Source: Micromonospora violae
Lineage (GTDB): Bacteria; Actinomycetota; Actinomycetes; Mycobacteriales; Micromonosporaceae
Length of the DNA: 64,000 bases
Assembly (NCBI RefSeq): GCF_004217135.1
Contig: NZ_SHKK01000001.1
Span: 5,952,001 to 6,016,000, forward strand
Reading direction: 5' to 3'
A program made the position numbers and the translations under genes. Shown piece by piece: positions 25,959-34,701 of the stretch; the first letter of the stretch is position 1; each line of letters opens with the position of its first letter. Under the pieces are notes generated by a model. That model made no database searches. It had not been told where the DNA came from and worked only from the letters and a program-made list of their open reading frames with translations.

Positions 25959-27833
25959 ATGGCCCTCCGCACGCCCATCCCCTTCCGCCGCGTCCTGGTG
26001 CTCGCCGTCGTCACCGGACTGGGCATCGTCACCGTCGCCGCCGGTCCGGTCGCCGCCCGACCGGCGCCGGAGCGCACCGCAGAGCAGGCCGCCGCCAGCT
26101 ACCGGGTGCTCGGACCCCGGACCCTCGCCGACCGCAACGCGGTGGCCCGCACCGGAGCGGCCATCGACTACTCCGAACACGGGGTGCTGCACATCTCGGC
26201 AACCGCGGCCGAGGCCGCCGAGATCGGCAAGCTCGGCTTCCGGCTGGAACCGCTCGCCCCGCCGCCCAACGCCGAGCGCGGCGCCGGCGAGATCGGGACG
26301 CAGGCCTTCCCGCCGGCCGACTCCAACTACCACGACTACGCGGAACTGACCGCCGTCGTGAACCAGGTCGTCGCCGACCATCCGGCGATCGCCCGCAAGA
26401 TCAGCATCGGTTCGTCGTACGAGGGCCGCGACCTGATGGCGGTGAAGATCTCCGACAACGTCGGCACCGACGAGAGCGAACCGGAGATCCTGTTCAACTC
26501 CCAGCAGCACGCCCGTGAGCACCTGACCGTCGAGATGGCGATCTATCTGCTCAACCTCTTCACCGACAGCTATGGCAGTGACTCCCGGGTCACCAACATC
26601 GTCAACAGCCGGGAGATCTGGATCGTGCCGACGGTCAACCCGGACGGCAGCGAGTACGACATCGCCACCGGGTCGTACCGGTCGTGGCGCAAGAACCGGC
26701 AGCCCAACAGCGGCTCGTCCAACGTGGGCACCGACCTGAACCGCAACTGGGGCTACAACTGGGGATGCTGCGGCGGCTCGTCCGGCAGCACCTCGTCGGA
26801 GACCTACCGGGGGCCCTCGGCGTTCTCGGCCCCGGAGACGCAGGCGCTGCGCAACTTCGTCAACAGCCGGGTCGTCGGTGGCGTACAGCAGATCAAGGCC
26901 AACATCGACTTCCACACGTACTCGCAGCTGGTGCTCTGGCCGTACGGCTACACCACGGCGAACACCGCGACCGGGATGAACGCCGACCAGTACAACACCT
27001 TCGCCACCATCGGTCAGCAGATGGCGGCCACCAACAACTACACCCCGGAACAGTCCAGCGACCTCTACATCACCGACGGCGACAGCATCGACTGGATGTG
27101 GGCCACCCACAACATCTGGGCGTACACCTTCGAGATGTACCCGGGCTCGTCCGGCGGTGGCGGCTTCTACCCGCCCGACGAGGTGATCCCCGCGCAGACC
27201 TCGCGCAACCGGGAGGCGGTGCTGATCCTCAGCGAGTACGCCGACTGCCCGTACCGGGCCATCGGCAAGCAGGCGCAGTACTGCGGCGGTGGTGGCACCA
27301 CGGTCTGGTCGGACACCTTCGAGACCGCCACCGGCTGGACCATCAACCCGTCCGGCACCGACACCGCCACCGTCGGGGCGTGGGAACGTGGCGCCGCCCA
27401 GGCGACCACGTCCTCCGGCGCCAAGCAGCTCACCCCGTACGCCGGATCCAACGACCTGGTCACCGGTCGGCTGGCCGGTTCGTCGGCCGGTGACTACGAC
27501 ATCGACGGCGGAGTGACCAGCGCCCGGTCCCCGGCGGTGCCCCTGCCGTCGACCGGCACGCTGACCCTCTCCCTCGCCTGGTACCTGGCGCACGGCTCGA
27601 ACGCTTCGTCGGCGGACTACCTGCGGGTGAGCGTGGTGCACAACGGCGGCACCACCGTACTGCTCACCCAGACCGCCGCGGCCACCAACCGCAACGGGAG
27701 CTGGGCGGTCGCCAACCTCAACCTCACCCCGTACGCCGGCCAGTCGGTCCGCGTGCTCGTCGAGGCCGCTGACGCGTCCGGGGCCAGCCTGGTGGAGGCC
27801 GCTGTGGACAACGTCACCATCACGTCCTCCTGA
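25959..27833 (+). CDS. Secreted M14 zinc carboxypeptidase
   Basis: This 624-residue protein has a Sec signal (to about residue 33), a propeptide-like segment, and an M14 catalytic domain (about 120-430) with zinc ligands H184 and E187 in QQHAREH, H319 in DFHTYSQ and the catalytic E392 in FEMYPG. A C-terminal beta-sandwich (about 440-624) resembles carbohydrate- or protein-binding modules on secreted enzymes. It removes C-terminal residues from peptides outside the cell. A strong GAGGAGG site precedes the ATG, and a hairpin follows the stop. Confidence 0.93.
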   Translation: MALRTPIPFRRVLVLAVVTGLGIVTVAAGPVAARPAPERTAEQAAASYRVLGPRTLADRNAVARTGAAIDYSEHGVLHISATAAEAAEIGKLGFRLEPLAPPPNAERGAGEIGTQAFPPADSNYHDYAELTAVVNQVVADHPAIARKISIGSSYEGRDLMAVKISDNVGTDESEPEILFNSQQHAREHLTVEMAIYLLNLFTDSYGSDSRVTNIVNSREIWIVPTVNPDGSEYDIATGSYRSWRKNRQPNSGSSNVGTDLNRNWGYNWGCCGGSSGSTSSETYRGPSAFSAPETQALRNFVNSRVVGGVQQIKANIDFHTYSQLVLWPYGYTTANTATGMNADQYNTFATIGQQMAATNNYTPEQSSDLYITDGDSIDWMWATHNIWAYTFEMYPGSSGGGGFYPPDEVIPAQTSRNREAVLILSEYADCPYRAIGKQAQYCGGGGTTVWSDTFETATGWTINPSGTDTATVGAWERGAAQATTSSGAKQLTPYAGSNDLVTGRLAGSSAGDYDIDGGVTSARSPAVPLPSTGTLTLSLAWYLAHGSNASSADYLRVSVVHNGGTTVLLTQTAAATNRNGSWAVANLNLTPYAGQSVRVLVEAADASGASLVEAAVDNVTITSS

Positions 27834-27838
27834 TCGGG

Positions 27839-27869
27839 TGGGGCCCCGTCCCGCCCCGGCGGGGCCCCA
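27839..27869. terminator. Hairpin after the M14 peptidase gene
   Basis: TGGGGCCCCG and CGGGGCCCCA pair over an 11-base C-rich loop, beginning six bases after the stop codon. Confidence 0.65.
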
Positions 27870-27974
27870 CCACCCGGTTCCGGGCCTCCAGATCCGGGAC
27901 ATATCCCTCGGGCGGCGCGGTTCGGCCGATCGGTCGGCGTTGATCGCCCCTTGATCGATCCGGCCCGCCCGGGC

Positions 27975-28100
27975 AGTGCGCTACCGTCTTAGCGACCAGT
28001 CCGCAGCGAAGCCGGTGCGAAATCCGGCGCTGTCCCGCAACTGTGATGCCCCACCGGTCGGTGGGGACGAGCCAGGTCGCCTACGGATCGGTCGCGAAAC
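27975..28100 (+). ncRNA. Cobalamin riboswitch
   Basis: The element contains the conserved core GCCGGTGCGAAATCCGGC followed by GCTGTCCCGCAACTGT, then a B12-box-like GAGCCAGGTCGCCT at about 28069-28082. This is a recognisable adenosylcobalamin-type aptamer. It lies about 90 bases upstream of a corrinoid-type ABC importer, which it should shut off when B12 is plentiful. Confidence 0.92.
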
Positions 28101-28144
28101 GCGCTCTCGAGGAAGGGCGCCTCGTGGGCGGGCGTACGAAAGTC

Positions 28145-28187
28145 CCTGTCGGCGAAGCACCACACTCCTCGACCGACAGGAGGCCCC
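28145..28187 (+). promoter_or_regulatory. Ribosome-site hairpin downstream of the riboswitch
   Basis: CCTGTCGG at 28145-28152 pairs perfectly with CCGACAGG at 28173-28180. The right arm contains the first three bases of the AGGAGG ribosome site at 28178-28183, four bases before the ATG. It fits an expression platform in which the stem hides the ribosome site in the off state; the switching itself is inferred. Confidence 0.65.
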
Positions 28188-29117
28188 ATGTTCAGACGTA
28201 CCCCTCGACTCTTCGCGGCGACCCTCGCGGTCACCGCGCTCGCCCTCGGCGCCTGCGCCGAGAAGGCCGACGACCAGCCGAGCACCGGCACCGCAGCCGC
28301 CGCCTACCCGGTCACGGTCGGCGCGCTCACCCTCGACAAGCGCCCCGAGAAGATCGTCGTGCTGTCGCCCAGCGCCACCGAGATGATCTTCGCGATCGGT
28401 GCCGGCCCGCAGGTGACCGCTGTCGACGACCAGTCGAACTACCCGGCCGACGCGCCCAAGACCGACCTGTCGGCGTTCCAGCCGAACGCCGAGGCGATCG
28501 CCGGTAAGAACCCCGACCTCGTGGTGCTCTCCGACGACCGCAACAAGGTCGTCGAACAGCTCGGCAAGCTGAAGATCCCGGTGTACCAGACCCCGGCGGC
28601 GACCACGCTCGACGACTCGTACCGGCAGATCACCGAGCTGGGCAGGCTGACCGGGCACGCCGACCAGGCCGCCGACGTGGTCACCCGGATGAAGGACGAC
28701 ATCGCCAAGCTGGTCAAGGGCCTGCCCCAGCGCGCCGAGAAGCTCACCTACTTCCACGAGCTGGGCCCGGAGCTGTACAGCGCCACCAGCAAGACCTTCA
28801 TCGGCTCGCTCTACAGCCAGGTCGGCCTGACCAACATCGCCGACGCGGCCGACGCGGACGGCAAGAACGGCGGCTACCCGCAGCTGTCCCAGGAGATCAT
28901 CGTCAAGGCCGATCCGGACTTCGTCTTCCTGGCCGACGCCAAGTGCTGCCAGCAGAGCCTCGACACGGTCAAGGCCCGCAGCGGTTGGGCCGGGCTCACC
29001 GCGGTGAAGAACAACCAGGTCGTCGCCCTGGACGACGACATCGCCTCCCGCTGGGGCCCGCGGGTCGTCGACCTGCTCCGGGTCATCATCGACGCGGTCG
29101 CCAAGGTGCCCGCGTGA
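28188..29117 (+). CDS. btuF: Corrinoid-type ABC transporter substrate-binding lipoprotein
   Basis: This 309-residue lipoprotein (lipobox ALGAC) has the BtuF/FhuD fold features: KIVVLSPSATEMIFAIGAG at the start of the domain, NPDLVVLSD, and a long central helix region (YRQITELGRLTGHADQAADVV). The cobalamin riboswitch upstream makes a B12 or corrinoid ligand much more likely than a siderophore. It starts with ATG four bases after an AGGAGG site partly buried in a hairpin. Confidence 0.88.
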   Translation: MFRRTPRLFAATLAVTALALGACAEKADDQPSTGTAAAAYPVTVGALTLDKRPEKIVVLSPSATEMIFAIGAGPQVTAVDDQSNYPADAPKTDLSAFQPNAEAIAGKNPDLVVLSDDRNKVVEQLGKLKIPVYQTPAATTLDDSYRQITELGRLTGHADQAADVVTRMKDDIAKLVKGLPQRAEKLTYFHELGPELYSATSKTFIGSLYSQVGLTNIADAADADGKNGGYPQLSQEIIVKADPDFVFLADAKCCQQSLDTVKARSGWAGLTAVKNNQVVALDDDIASRWGPRVVDLLRVIIDAVAKVPA

Positions 29118-29130
29118 CCGTCGTCCGTCG

Positions 29131-30228
29131 GTGACCGGGCCGCGATCCGCGGCCCGGCAGGCCGGGCCGCGACAGGTGGCCCGGCCTGCCGGACTGCGCA
29201 AGCGGTGGCTGGTCGTGGGGTTGCTGGCGGTGCTCGTCGCGCTCGTCGCCGGGGTGTCGCTCGGCCCGGTCAGCCTGCCCCCGGGCAGCGTCGCCGCCGA
29301 GCTGCTCAACCTGCTTCCCGGGGTGCACCTCGACAGTGGGCTGACCGAACGCGAAGTCGCGATCATCACCGAGCTGCGCCTGCCCCGCGTGGTGCTGGGC
29401 CTGCTCGTCGGCGGCCTGCTCGCCCTCGCCGGTGGGTGCTACCAGGGGGTGTTCCGTAACCCGCTGGCCGACCCGTACCTGCTGGGGGTGGCCGCCGGCG
29501 CCGGCCTCGCGGTCACCGCGGCGATCGCCCTCGGCGGCGCCGGCCGGGACGGCACGCTCTCCGGGTTGCCGATGACCATCCCGCTGGCCGCGTTCGCTGG
29601 TTCACTGCTCGCCGTGACGATGACCTACGTGCTCGGCGCGGCCGGCGGGCGACGCGGGTCACCGGCGATGCTGATCCTGGCCGGGGTGGCGGTCTCCGCG
29701 TTCCTCTCCGCCGGGCAGACGTACCTCCTGCAACGACACGCGGACAGCATCCAGCCGGTCTACTCCTGGCTGCTCGGCCGGCTGGCCACCGCCGGTTGGC
29801 ACGACGTGCTGCTGGTGCTGCCCTACGCGGCGGTGACCACCGTGGTGGTGCTGCTGCACCGCCGCGAGCTGGACGTCCTCGCGGTCGGCGACGACGAGGC
29901 GAAGAGTCTGGGCCTGCACCCGCAGCGCACCCGGTACCTGTTGATCGCCGCCGCCTCCCTGGGCACCGCGGCGGCCGTCTCCGCGACCGGGCTGATCGGC
30001 TTCGTCGGCATCATCGTGCCGCACACCGTCCGGCTGCTCGCCGGGTCCAGCTACCGGGTGATCCTGCCGATGTCGCTGCTGTTCGGCGGCGCGTTCCTGG
30101 CGCTGACCGACGTGGTGGCCCGCACCGCCGCCGCCCCGTCCGAGGTGCCGATCGGAGTGGTGACCGCCCTGCTGGGCGGCCCGTTCTTCGTCCTCGTGCT
30201 GCGGACCGCCCGGCGGGTGCTCACGTGA
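29131..30228 (+). CDS. btuC: FecCD/BtuC-type ABC permease
   Basis: The 365-residue membrane protein has about ten hydrophobic segments and FecCD-family phrases such as LRLPRVVLGLLVGGLLALAG, NPLADPYLLGVAAGAGLAV and GLIGFVGIIVPHTVRLLAG. It forms the channel of the importer with the binding protein and ATPase on either side. It starts at GTG 29131, 13 bases after the btuF stop, and its stop overlaps the next GTG. Confidence 0.9.
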   Translation: MTGPRSAARQAGPRQVARPAGLRKRWLVVGLLAVLVALVAGVSLGPVSLPPGSVAAELLNLLPGVHLDSGLTEREVAIITELRLPRVVLGLLVGGLLALAGGCYQGVFRNPLADPYLLGVAAGAGLAVTAAIALGGAGRDGTLSGLPMTIPLAAFAGSLLAVTMTYVLGAAGGRRGSPAMLILAGVAVSAFLSAGQTYLLQRHADSIQPVYSWLLGRLATAGWHDVLLVLPYAAVTTVVVLLHRRELDVLAVGDDEAKSLGLHPQRTRYLLIAAASLGTAAAVSATGLIGFVGIIVPHTVRLLAGSSYRVILPMSLLFGGAFLALTDVVARTAAAPSEVPIGVVTALLGGPFFVLVLRTARRVLT

Positions 30229-31043
30229 GCCGCGAACCCGCCGTCGGCGAACCCGCTGTCGGCGTGCCGGCTGTCGAGGTGCGCGGGCTCCAGGTCGCCC
30301 TCGGTGGCACACCGATCCTGACCGGCGTCGACCTCACCGTCGCCGCCGGCGAGTGGGTCACCGTGATCGGCCCGAACGGCGTCGGCAAATCGACCCTGTT
30401 GCGGGCCGTCGGCGGCCTGCTGCCCGCGCCGGGGGCGATCACCCTGTTCGGTACGCCGAGCGCCGCGCTGCGTCGTCGGGACCGCGCCCGGGTGGTGGCC
30501 ACGGTGGCACAGTCCCCGGTGGTGCCACCCGGTATGTCGGTGCTGGACTACGTGCTGCTCGGCCGTACCCCGTACATCCCGACCCTGGGCCGGGAGTCGA
30601 CCGCCGACGTCGACGCCGTCCACGAGGTGCTCGGGCGGCTGGACCTCACCGGCTTCCATCGTCGCGAGCTGGCCACCCTCTCCGGGGGCGAACGGCAGCG
30701 GGTGTTCCTGGCCCGCGCGCTCGCCCAGGGCGCGACGCTGCTGCTGCTCGACGAGCCGACCAGCGCGCTCGACATCGGCCACCAGCAGGACGTGCTCGAA
30801 GTCGTCGACCAGCTTCGCCGTGAGCACGGCCTGACCGTGCTGGCCACGATGCACGACCTCTCGCTGGCCGGTGAGTACGCCGACCGGATGGTGATGCTCG
30901 CCGGCGGTCAGGTGGTGGCCGCCGGGACGCCACCGGAGGTGCTGACCGAGGAGTTGCTCGCCACCCACTACCGGGCCAGCGTGCGGGTGGTCGCCGGTGC
31001 CCACGGTCCCCTGGTGGTCCCCGTCCGCCCCACCCGCGCCTGA
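30225..31043 (+). CDS. btuD: BtuD-type ABC ATPase
   Basis: This 272-residue ATPase has Walker A GPNGVGKST, signature LSGGERQRV, Walker B LLLLDEPTSAL and a switch histidine in TMHDLSLAGEYADR, matching importer ATPases of the FecE/BtuD group. It powers corrinoid uptake. The GTG at 30225 overlaps the permease stop by four bases (GTGA). The first about 17 residues are a short repeat of AVGEPAVG/VPAV type. The operon ends here, meeting the convergent VOC gene 26 bases later. Confidence 0.92.
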   Translation: MSREPAVGEPAVGVPAVEVRGLQVALGGTPILTGVDLTVAAGEWVTVIGPNGVGKSTLLRAVGGLLPAPGAITLFGTPSAALRRRDRARVVATVAQSPVVPPGMSVLDYVLLGRTPYIPTLGRESTADVDAVHEVLGRLDLTGFHRRELATLSGGERQRVFLARALAQGATLLLLDEPTSALDIGHQQDVLEVVDQLRREHGLTVLATMHDLSLAGEYADRMVMLAGGQVVAAGTPPEVLTEELLATHYRASVRVVAGAHGPLVVPVRPTRA

Positions 31044-31068
31044 GGCTGCGGGGTCGGGGTGGTCGGGG

Positions 31069-31833
31069 TCAGGGGCCCAGGTCGATGACGGAGAAGAGGG
31101 CGCCCTGAGGGTCGCGGAGGGCCGCGAAGCGGCCCGCCGGGTTGTCCCGGGGCGGAACCAGGATCGTGCCGCCCAGCTCGGAGGCGCGGGCCGCGGCGGC
31201 GTCCGCGTCGGCCACCGCGAAGTACACCGTCCAGTAGGCGGGCAGGTCGGCCGGGAAGTCGTCGGCCAGCGGCGGCATCATCCCCGCGACGATCTGCGTC
31301 CCGAGCCGCCACCCGGTGTACGTCATCGTGCCCACCGCCTGGTCGTCGGGCTGCCAGCCGAACACCAGCTCGTAGAAGACCTTCGCGCCCTCGGGATCGG
31401 GGGTGACCAGCTCGTTCCAGCTCATCGCACCCGGCACGTTGAACACCTCGGCACCGGCCATGGCCAGCGGCTGCCAGACGCTGAAGGTGGCACCGGCCGG
31501 GTCGGCGAAGACCGCCATCCAGCCCCGGTCGAAGACCTCGAACGGGGGTACGACGACCTGCCCGCCGGCCCGTTCCACCCGGCCCGCCACCAGTTCGGCG
31601 TCGTCGGTGGCGAGGTACGTCGACCAGATCGGGATCTGGTCCGGGATCGCCGGCGGGCCGGCCCCGGCCACCGGCTTACCGTCGAGCAGGAAGACCGTGT
31701 AGCCGCCCGCCTCCGGCTCCGGCGTGACCTGACCGGTCCACCCGAACAGCTCCGGGTAGAAGCGCCGGGCGTCGGTCAGGTCCGGGGTGGCCAGGTCGGC
31801 CCAGCAGGGCGTACCCGGCGGGACGGTGCTCAC
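31069..31833 (-). CDS. Two-domain VOC (glyoxalase-fold) protein
   Basis: The 254-residue product contains two tandem vicinal-oxygen-chelate domains: the first starts PGTPCWADLATPDLTDARRFY, the second SWNELVTPDPEGAKVFY, each followed by a GW turn and a beta core. Similar proteins are often annotated as glyoxalase/bleomycin-resistance-like or hydroxylase relatives, but the metal-binding residues cannot be assigned surely. The GTG at 31833 is chosen because GAGGGG lies seven bases upstream; the longer frame is less likely. Confidence 0.82.
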   Translation of the reverse strand: MSTVPPGTPCWADLATPDLTDARRFYPELFGWTGQVTPEPEAGGYTVFLLDGKPVAGAGPPAIPDQIPIWSTYLATDDAELVAGRVERAGGQVVVPPFEVFDRGWMAVFADPAGATFSVWQPLAMAGAEVFNVPGAMSWNELVTPDPEGAKVFYELVFGWQPDDQAVGTMTYTGWRLGTQIVAGMMPPLADDFPADLPAYWTVYFAVADADAAAARASELGGTILVPPRDNPAGRFAALRDPQGALFSVIDLGP

Positions 31834-31927
31834 GTCAAGACCCCTCTCGGCCCGGGCGGCCACGGCGACCCCCTGCCGGAATCCTGGCACCGTCCCGCCG
31901 CAGCCCGGGGCGGAAACGGACGAATCG

Positions 31928-32665
31928 TCAGCTGAACCGGCGACCCTCGTCCCGTCGGTACGCCCAACCGGCGAGTGCGGCGAGCAGCACCACCCAGACC
32001 CCGAGCATGATCAGCGCCAGCGGCTCCACGGCGTAGTCGCCCACCGCCGACCACATCAGTTCGGCCGCGCCCCGGGTGGGCAGGTACGGGGCGATCATCT
32101 CGATGAACCCGGGCGCGTCGCCGGGCGCGGAGAGCAGACCGCCGCCGAACGCCAACGGCAGGAAGACCACCTGTGCCACCACGATCGCCGCCTTGCTCGG
32201 CAGCGAGTAGCCGATGGCGAGCCCCATCAGCGTGAACGGCACCGAGATGACGGCCACCGTGCCGAGCGCCAGCAGGAACGCCGCCGGGGTGAGCTGGGCG
32301 GCGGTCAGCGTCGCGCCGATCACCACGACCGGGATCAGCGAGAGGTACGTCAGCGCCAGCCCGGCCAGCACGCGGCCCGCGAACCGCGGTGCCGGCCCGG
32401 CCGGCAGGGTCCGGGTGTACGGGTTCCAGGGCTGGTCGCGGTCCTCGGCGACACCGACGCCGTACTGGAAGATGTTGGCGCTCATCACCGAGAAGGTGAC
32501 CATCGAGGCGGTGGCGTAGGTGGCACCGACCGCGTCGTCACCGGCGAAGGGCACCACGAAGAAGATCATGGCGGCGGCCGGGAAGAAGGCGCTGCCGAAG
32601 ACGGCCACCGGAATCCGGATGATCTCCAGGAGTTGGTAGCGGGCGTGGACCAGGGCAAGCTGCAC
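31928..32665 (-). CDS. ABC-2 type exporter permease
   Basis: This 245-residue protein has six hydrophobic segments in the ABC-2 pattern, with ENIFQYG-like and PYLPTRGAAEL conserved-style loops. The GTG at 32665 follows GAGGAGG directly and lies 10 bases from the end of the ATPase gene, so the two are one operon. Probable cargo is a drug, lipid or wall component; nothing specific can be read. Confidence 0.83.
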   Translation of the reverse strand: MQLALVHARYQLLEIIRIPVAVFGSAFFPAAAMIFFVVPFAGDDAVGATYATASMVTFSVMSANIFQYGVGVAEDRDQPWNPYTRTLPAGPAPRFAGRVLAGLALTYLSLIPVVVIGATLTAAQLTPAAFLLALGTVAVISVPFTLMGLAIGYSLPSKAAIVVAQVVFLPLAFGGGLLSAPGDAPGFIEMIAPYLPTRGAAELMWSAVGDYAVEPLALIMLGVWVVLLAALAGWAYRRDEGRRFS

Positions 32666-32675
32666 GGTCGCCTCC

Positions 32676-33647
32676 TCAGACGCTGGTGGGTCGGCCGCCG
32701 GCAGCGGCGGTGGTGGGTCGGGCAGAGCCGGTGGCCGCGTCTCCAGTTGCCGCGTCCCCGCTGGCCGTGTCCCTGCTGGCGGCGTCTTCGCTGGTGATGG
32801 CGAGGAACGCCTCCTCCAGCGACGTCGGCCGTACCTCCAGGTCGGTGAACGGGACCTGGGCCGTGACCAGCGCTCGGACCAGTTCGTCGGCGTCCGTGGT
32901 GAGCAGGTGCAGCCGGCCGTCGACCCGTTCGGTGCGAACAACCCCGGGCAGGTCGGGCAGGTGGTCGGCGACGAGGCTGACCCGGCGTACGCCCACGATG
33001 CCGCGCACCGCGTCCACGCTGTCGTCGGCGAGCACCCGACCCTGCCCGATGACCACCACCCGGTGGGCGAGCGCCTCCACCTCCTCCAGGTAGTGGCTGC
33101 TCAGCAGCACCGTGCCACCGTCGTCGTGGAATGCCCGGATCGCGTCCCACAGGGTGTGTCGGGCGGCCACGTCCAGGCCGGTGGTCGGCTCGTCGAGCAG
33201 CACCAACCGGGGCCGGCCGACGAACGCCAACGCCACGGCCAACCGGCGGCGCTGCCCACCGGAGAGCCCGCCGGTCTGCCGTCGGGCGAGGTCGGCGAGG
33301 CCGAAGCGGTCGAGCAACTCCGCCCGAGGCACCGGATCGGGGTAGTGCGCTGAGACGAAGTCGACGACCTCGCCGACCCGCAGCGTGCCGGGCAGGCCGG
33401 TCTCCTGCGGGGTGACCCCGATCTGCCGTCGGCTCGCCGGGTCGCGGGGGTCGCCGCCGAAGAGTTCGACCCGCCCGGAGCTGGGACGACGCAGACCCAC
33501 CAGCAGGTTCATCAGGGTGCTCTTGCCGGCGCCGTTCGGCCCGAGCAGGCCGACCAGCTCACCGGCCCGGACTTCCAGGTCGACGCGGTCGAGGGCGAGG
33601 ACGTCGCCGTACCGGCGGCTGGCCTGGTCGGCGCGGGCGAGGGTCAT
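32676..33647 (-). CDS. ABC exporter ATPase
   Basis: The 323-residue ATPase has Walker A GPNGAGKST, signature LSGGQRRRLAVAL, Walker B LVLLDEPTTGLD and the switch histidine SSHYLEE, of the type that pairs with ABC-2 permeases. The C-terminal about 40 residues after the domain are Ala/Thr/Asp repeats (DTASGDAATGDAATG), a low-complexity tail. It is followed by the permease and preceded by a small winged-helix regulator with nearly contiguous reading frames. Confidence 0.93.
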   Translation of the reverse strand: MTLARADQASRRYGDVLALDRVDLEVRAGELVGLLGPNGAGKSTLMNLLVGLRRPSSGRVELFGGDPRDPASRRQIGVTPQETGLPGTLRVGEVVDFVSAHYPDPVPRAELLDRFGLADLARRQTGGLSGGQRRRLAVALAFVGRPRLVLLDEPTTGLDVAARHTLWDAIRAFHDDGGTVLLSSHYLEEVEALAHRVVVIGQGRVLADDSVDAVRGIVGVRRVSLVADHLPDLPGVVRTERVDGRLHLLTTDADELVRALVTAQVPFTDLEVRPTSLEEAFLAITSEDAASRDTASGDAATGDAATGSARPTTAAAGGRPTSV

Positions 33648-33955
33648 GACTGCTCCTTCGACGAAGTGGGGTCGAGCAGGGCGCGGATGGTTTCGGTGTA
33701 CTCCTCGAACGCCAGTCGGCCGCGTCGGCTGAGCCGGACCAGGGTGGCCGGGGTGCGTCCACGGTGGGTCTTGCTGATCTCCACGTAGCCGGCCTCCTCG
33801 AGCTTGCGCAGGTGCACCGAGAGGTTGCCGGCGGTCATCGCGAGCAGCTCCTGGAGGCGGGGGAAAGCGATCTTGTCGCCGACGTTGAGAGTCGAGAGGC
33901 TGGCGACCACCCGCAGCCGGGCCTGCGCGTGGATGACCGGATCCAGCTCGGTCAC
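33644..33955 (-). CDS. Winged-helix regulator of the exporter operon
   Basis: This 103-residue protein reads VIHAQARLRVVASLSTL, then MTAGNLSVHLRKLEEAGYVEISKTHRGRTPATLVRLSRRG, a winged-helix fold of the type often found in small regulators beside ABC-2 systems. It starts at GTG 33955, overlapping the end of the upstream membrane protein gene, and its stop overlaps the ATPase start, so all four genes are probably one transcript. Confidence 0.85.
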   Translation of the reverse strand: MTELDPVIHAQARLRVVASLSTLNVGDKIAFPRLQELLAMTAGNLSVHLRKLEEAGYVEISKTHRGRTPATLVRLSRRGRLAFEEYTETIRALLDPTSSKEQS

Positions 33956-34590
33956 GACTGCTGTCGCTGTCGCCGGTGGGCGAGCGCGCCGACCACCAGG
34001 ATCCCGCCGCCGCCGGCCACCGCCACGACGAGGGCGTGCCAGCCCGGCCCGGCGATCGCACCGATCAGGTTGATCACGCTGATCCAGACGCCCAGCCGGA
34101 ACAGGTCCCGGTCCAGCCAGATCGCCCCGCCAGCCATGTGCAGAGCGCCGGTCAACCCGACGGCGGTCGCCGACCAGAGCAGCGCCCCCTGGTCGGGCGG
34201 CAGGTGTTCGGAGATCCGGCCGAGCCCGGCGTAGACGCTCACCGAACCGAGGGCCCAGGCGTACCCGTACCACTTCCCCCGTCGGGCGGAGTCGCCGATC
34301 ACCTGACCGTAGGCCCGGGTGCTGACCACCGCCTGGATCGCTCCGGCAGCCGCGAGCAGGACGAAGAGGACGGTCAGCGGCAGCCAGCTCGGCAGCGGGA
34401 CCAGCGCCTTCCCGCCGGGGGTGAGCCGGAGGAAGAACAGCCCGAAGCCGACCAGCCAGGCCACGCCCCACGGCCAGTAGATCAGCCGGGCATCGGGAAC
34501 GAGCCGGCGTGCCGTCGCCGACCGCTGGTCCTGGATCAGCCGGAGCGCCGCCGCTGCGTCGGTGGGTGGGGCATCATCGTCGGGTTCCAC
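33952..34590 (-). CDS. Multi-pass membrane protein of the exporter operon
   Basis: The protein of about 212 residues has a short soluble N-terminus (ALRLIQDQRSATARRL) and then about six hydrophobic helices (YWPWGVAWLVGFGLFFL and others). It is the first gene of the regulator-ABC operon and overlaps the next start by four bases. The GTG at 34590 is chosen near the acidic N-terminus; TTG or GTG upstream are possible. Its role is unknown; it may sense the membrane signal or help the exporter. Confidence 0.72.
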   Translation of the reverse strand: MEPDDDAPPTDAAAALRLIQDQRSATARRLVPDARLIYWPWGVAWLVGFGLFFLRLTPGGKALVPLPSWLPLTVLFVLLAAAGAIQAVVSTRAYGQVIGDSARRGKWYGYAWALGSVSVYAGLGRISEHLPPDQGALLWSATAVGLTGALHMAGGAIWLDRDLFRLGVWISVINLIGAIAGPGWHALVVAVAGGGGILVVGALAHRRQRQQS

Positions 34591-34701
34591 GCAAACTACT
34601 TTACGGAACAAAGTCAAGGCGCGTGACCCCGCCAGCACCGGCGGGACCCCCGACCACGGCGCGACTCCAGCCGCCCGCCGCGGGAGGTCGCGGCGACCCG
34701 G

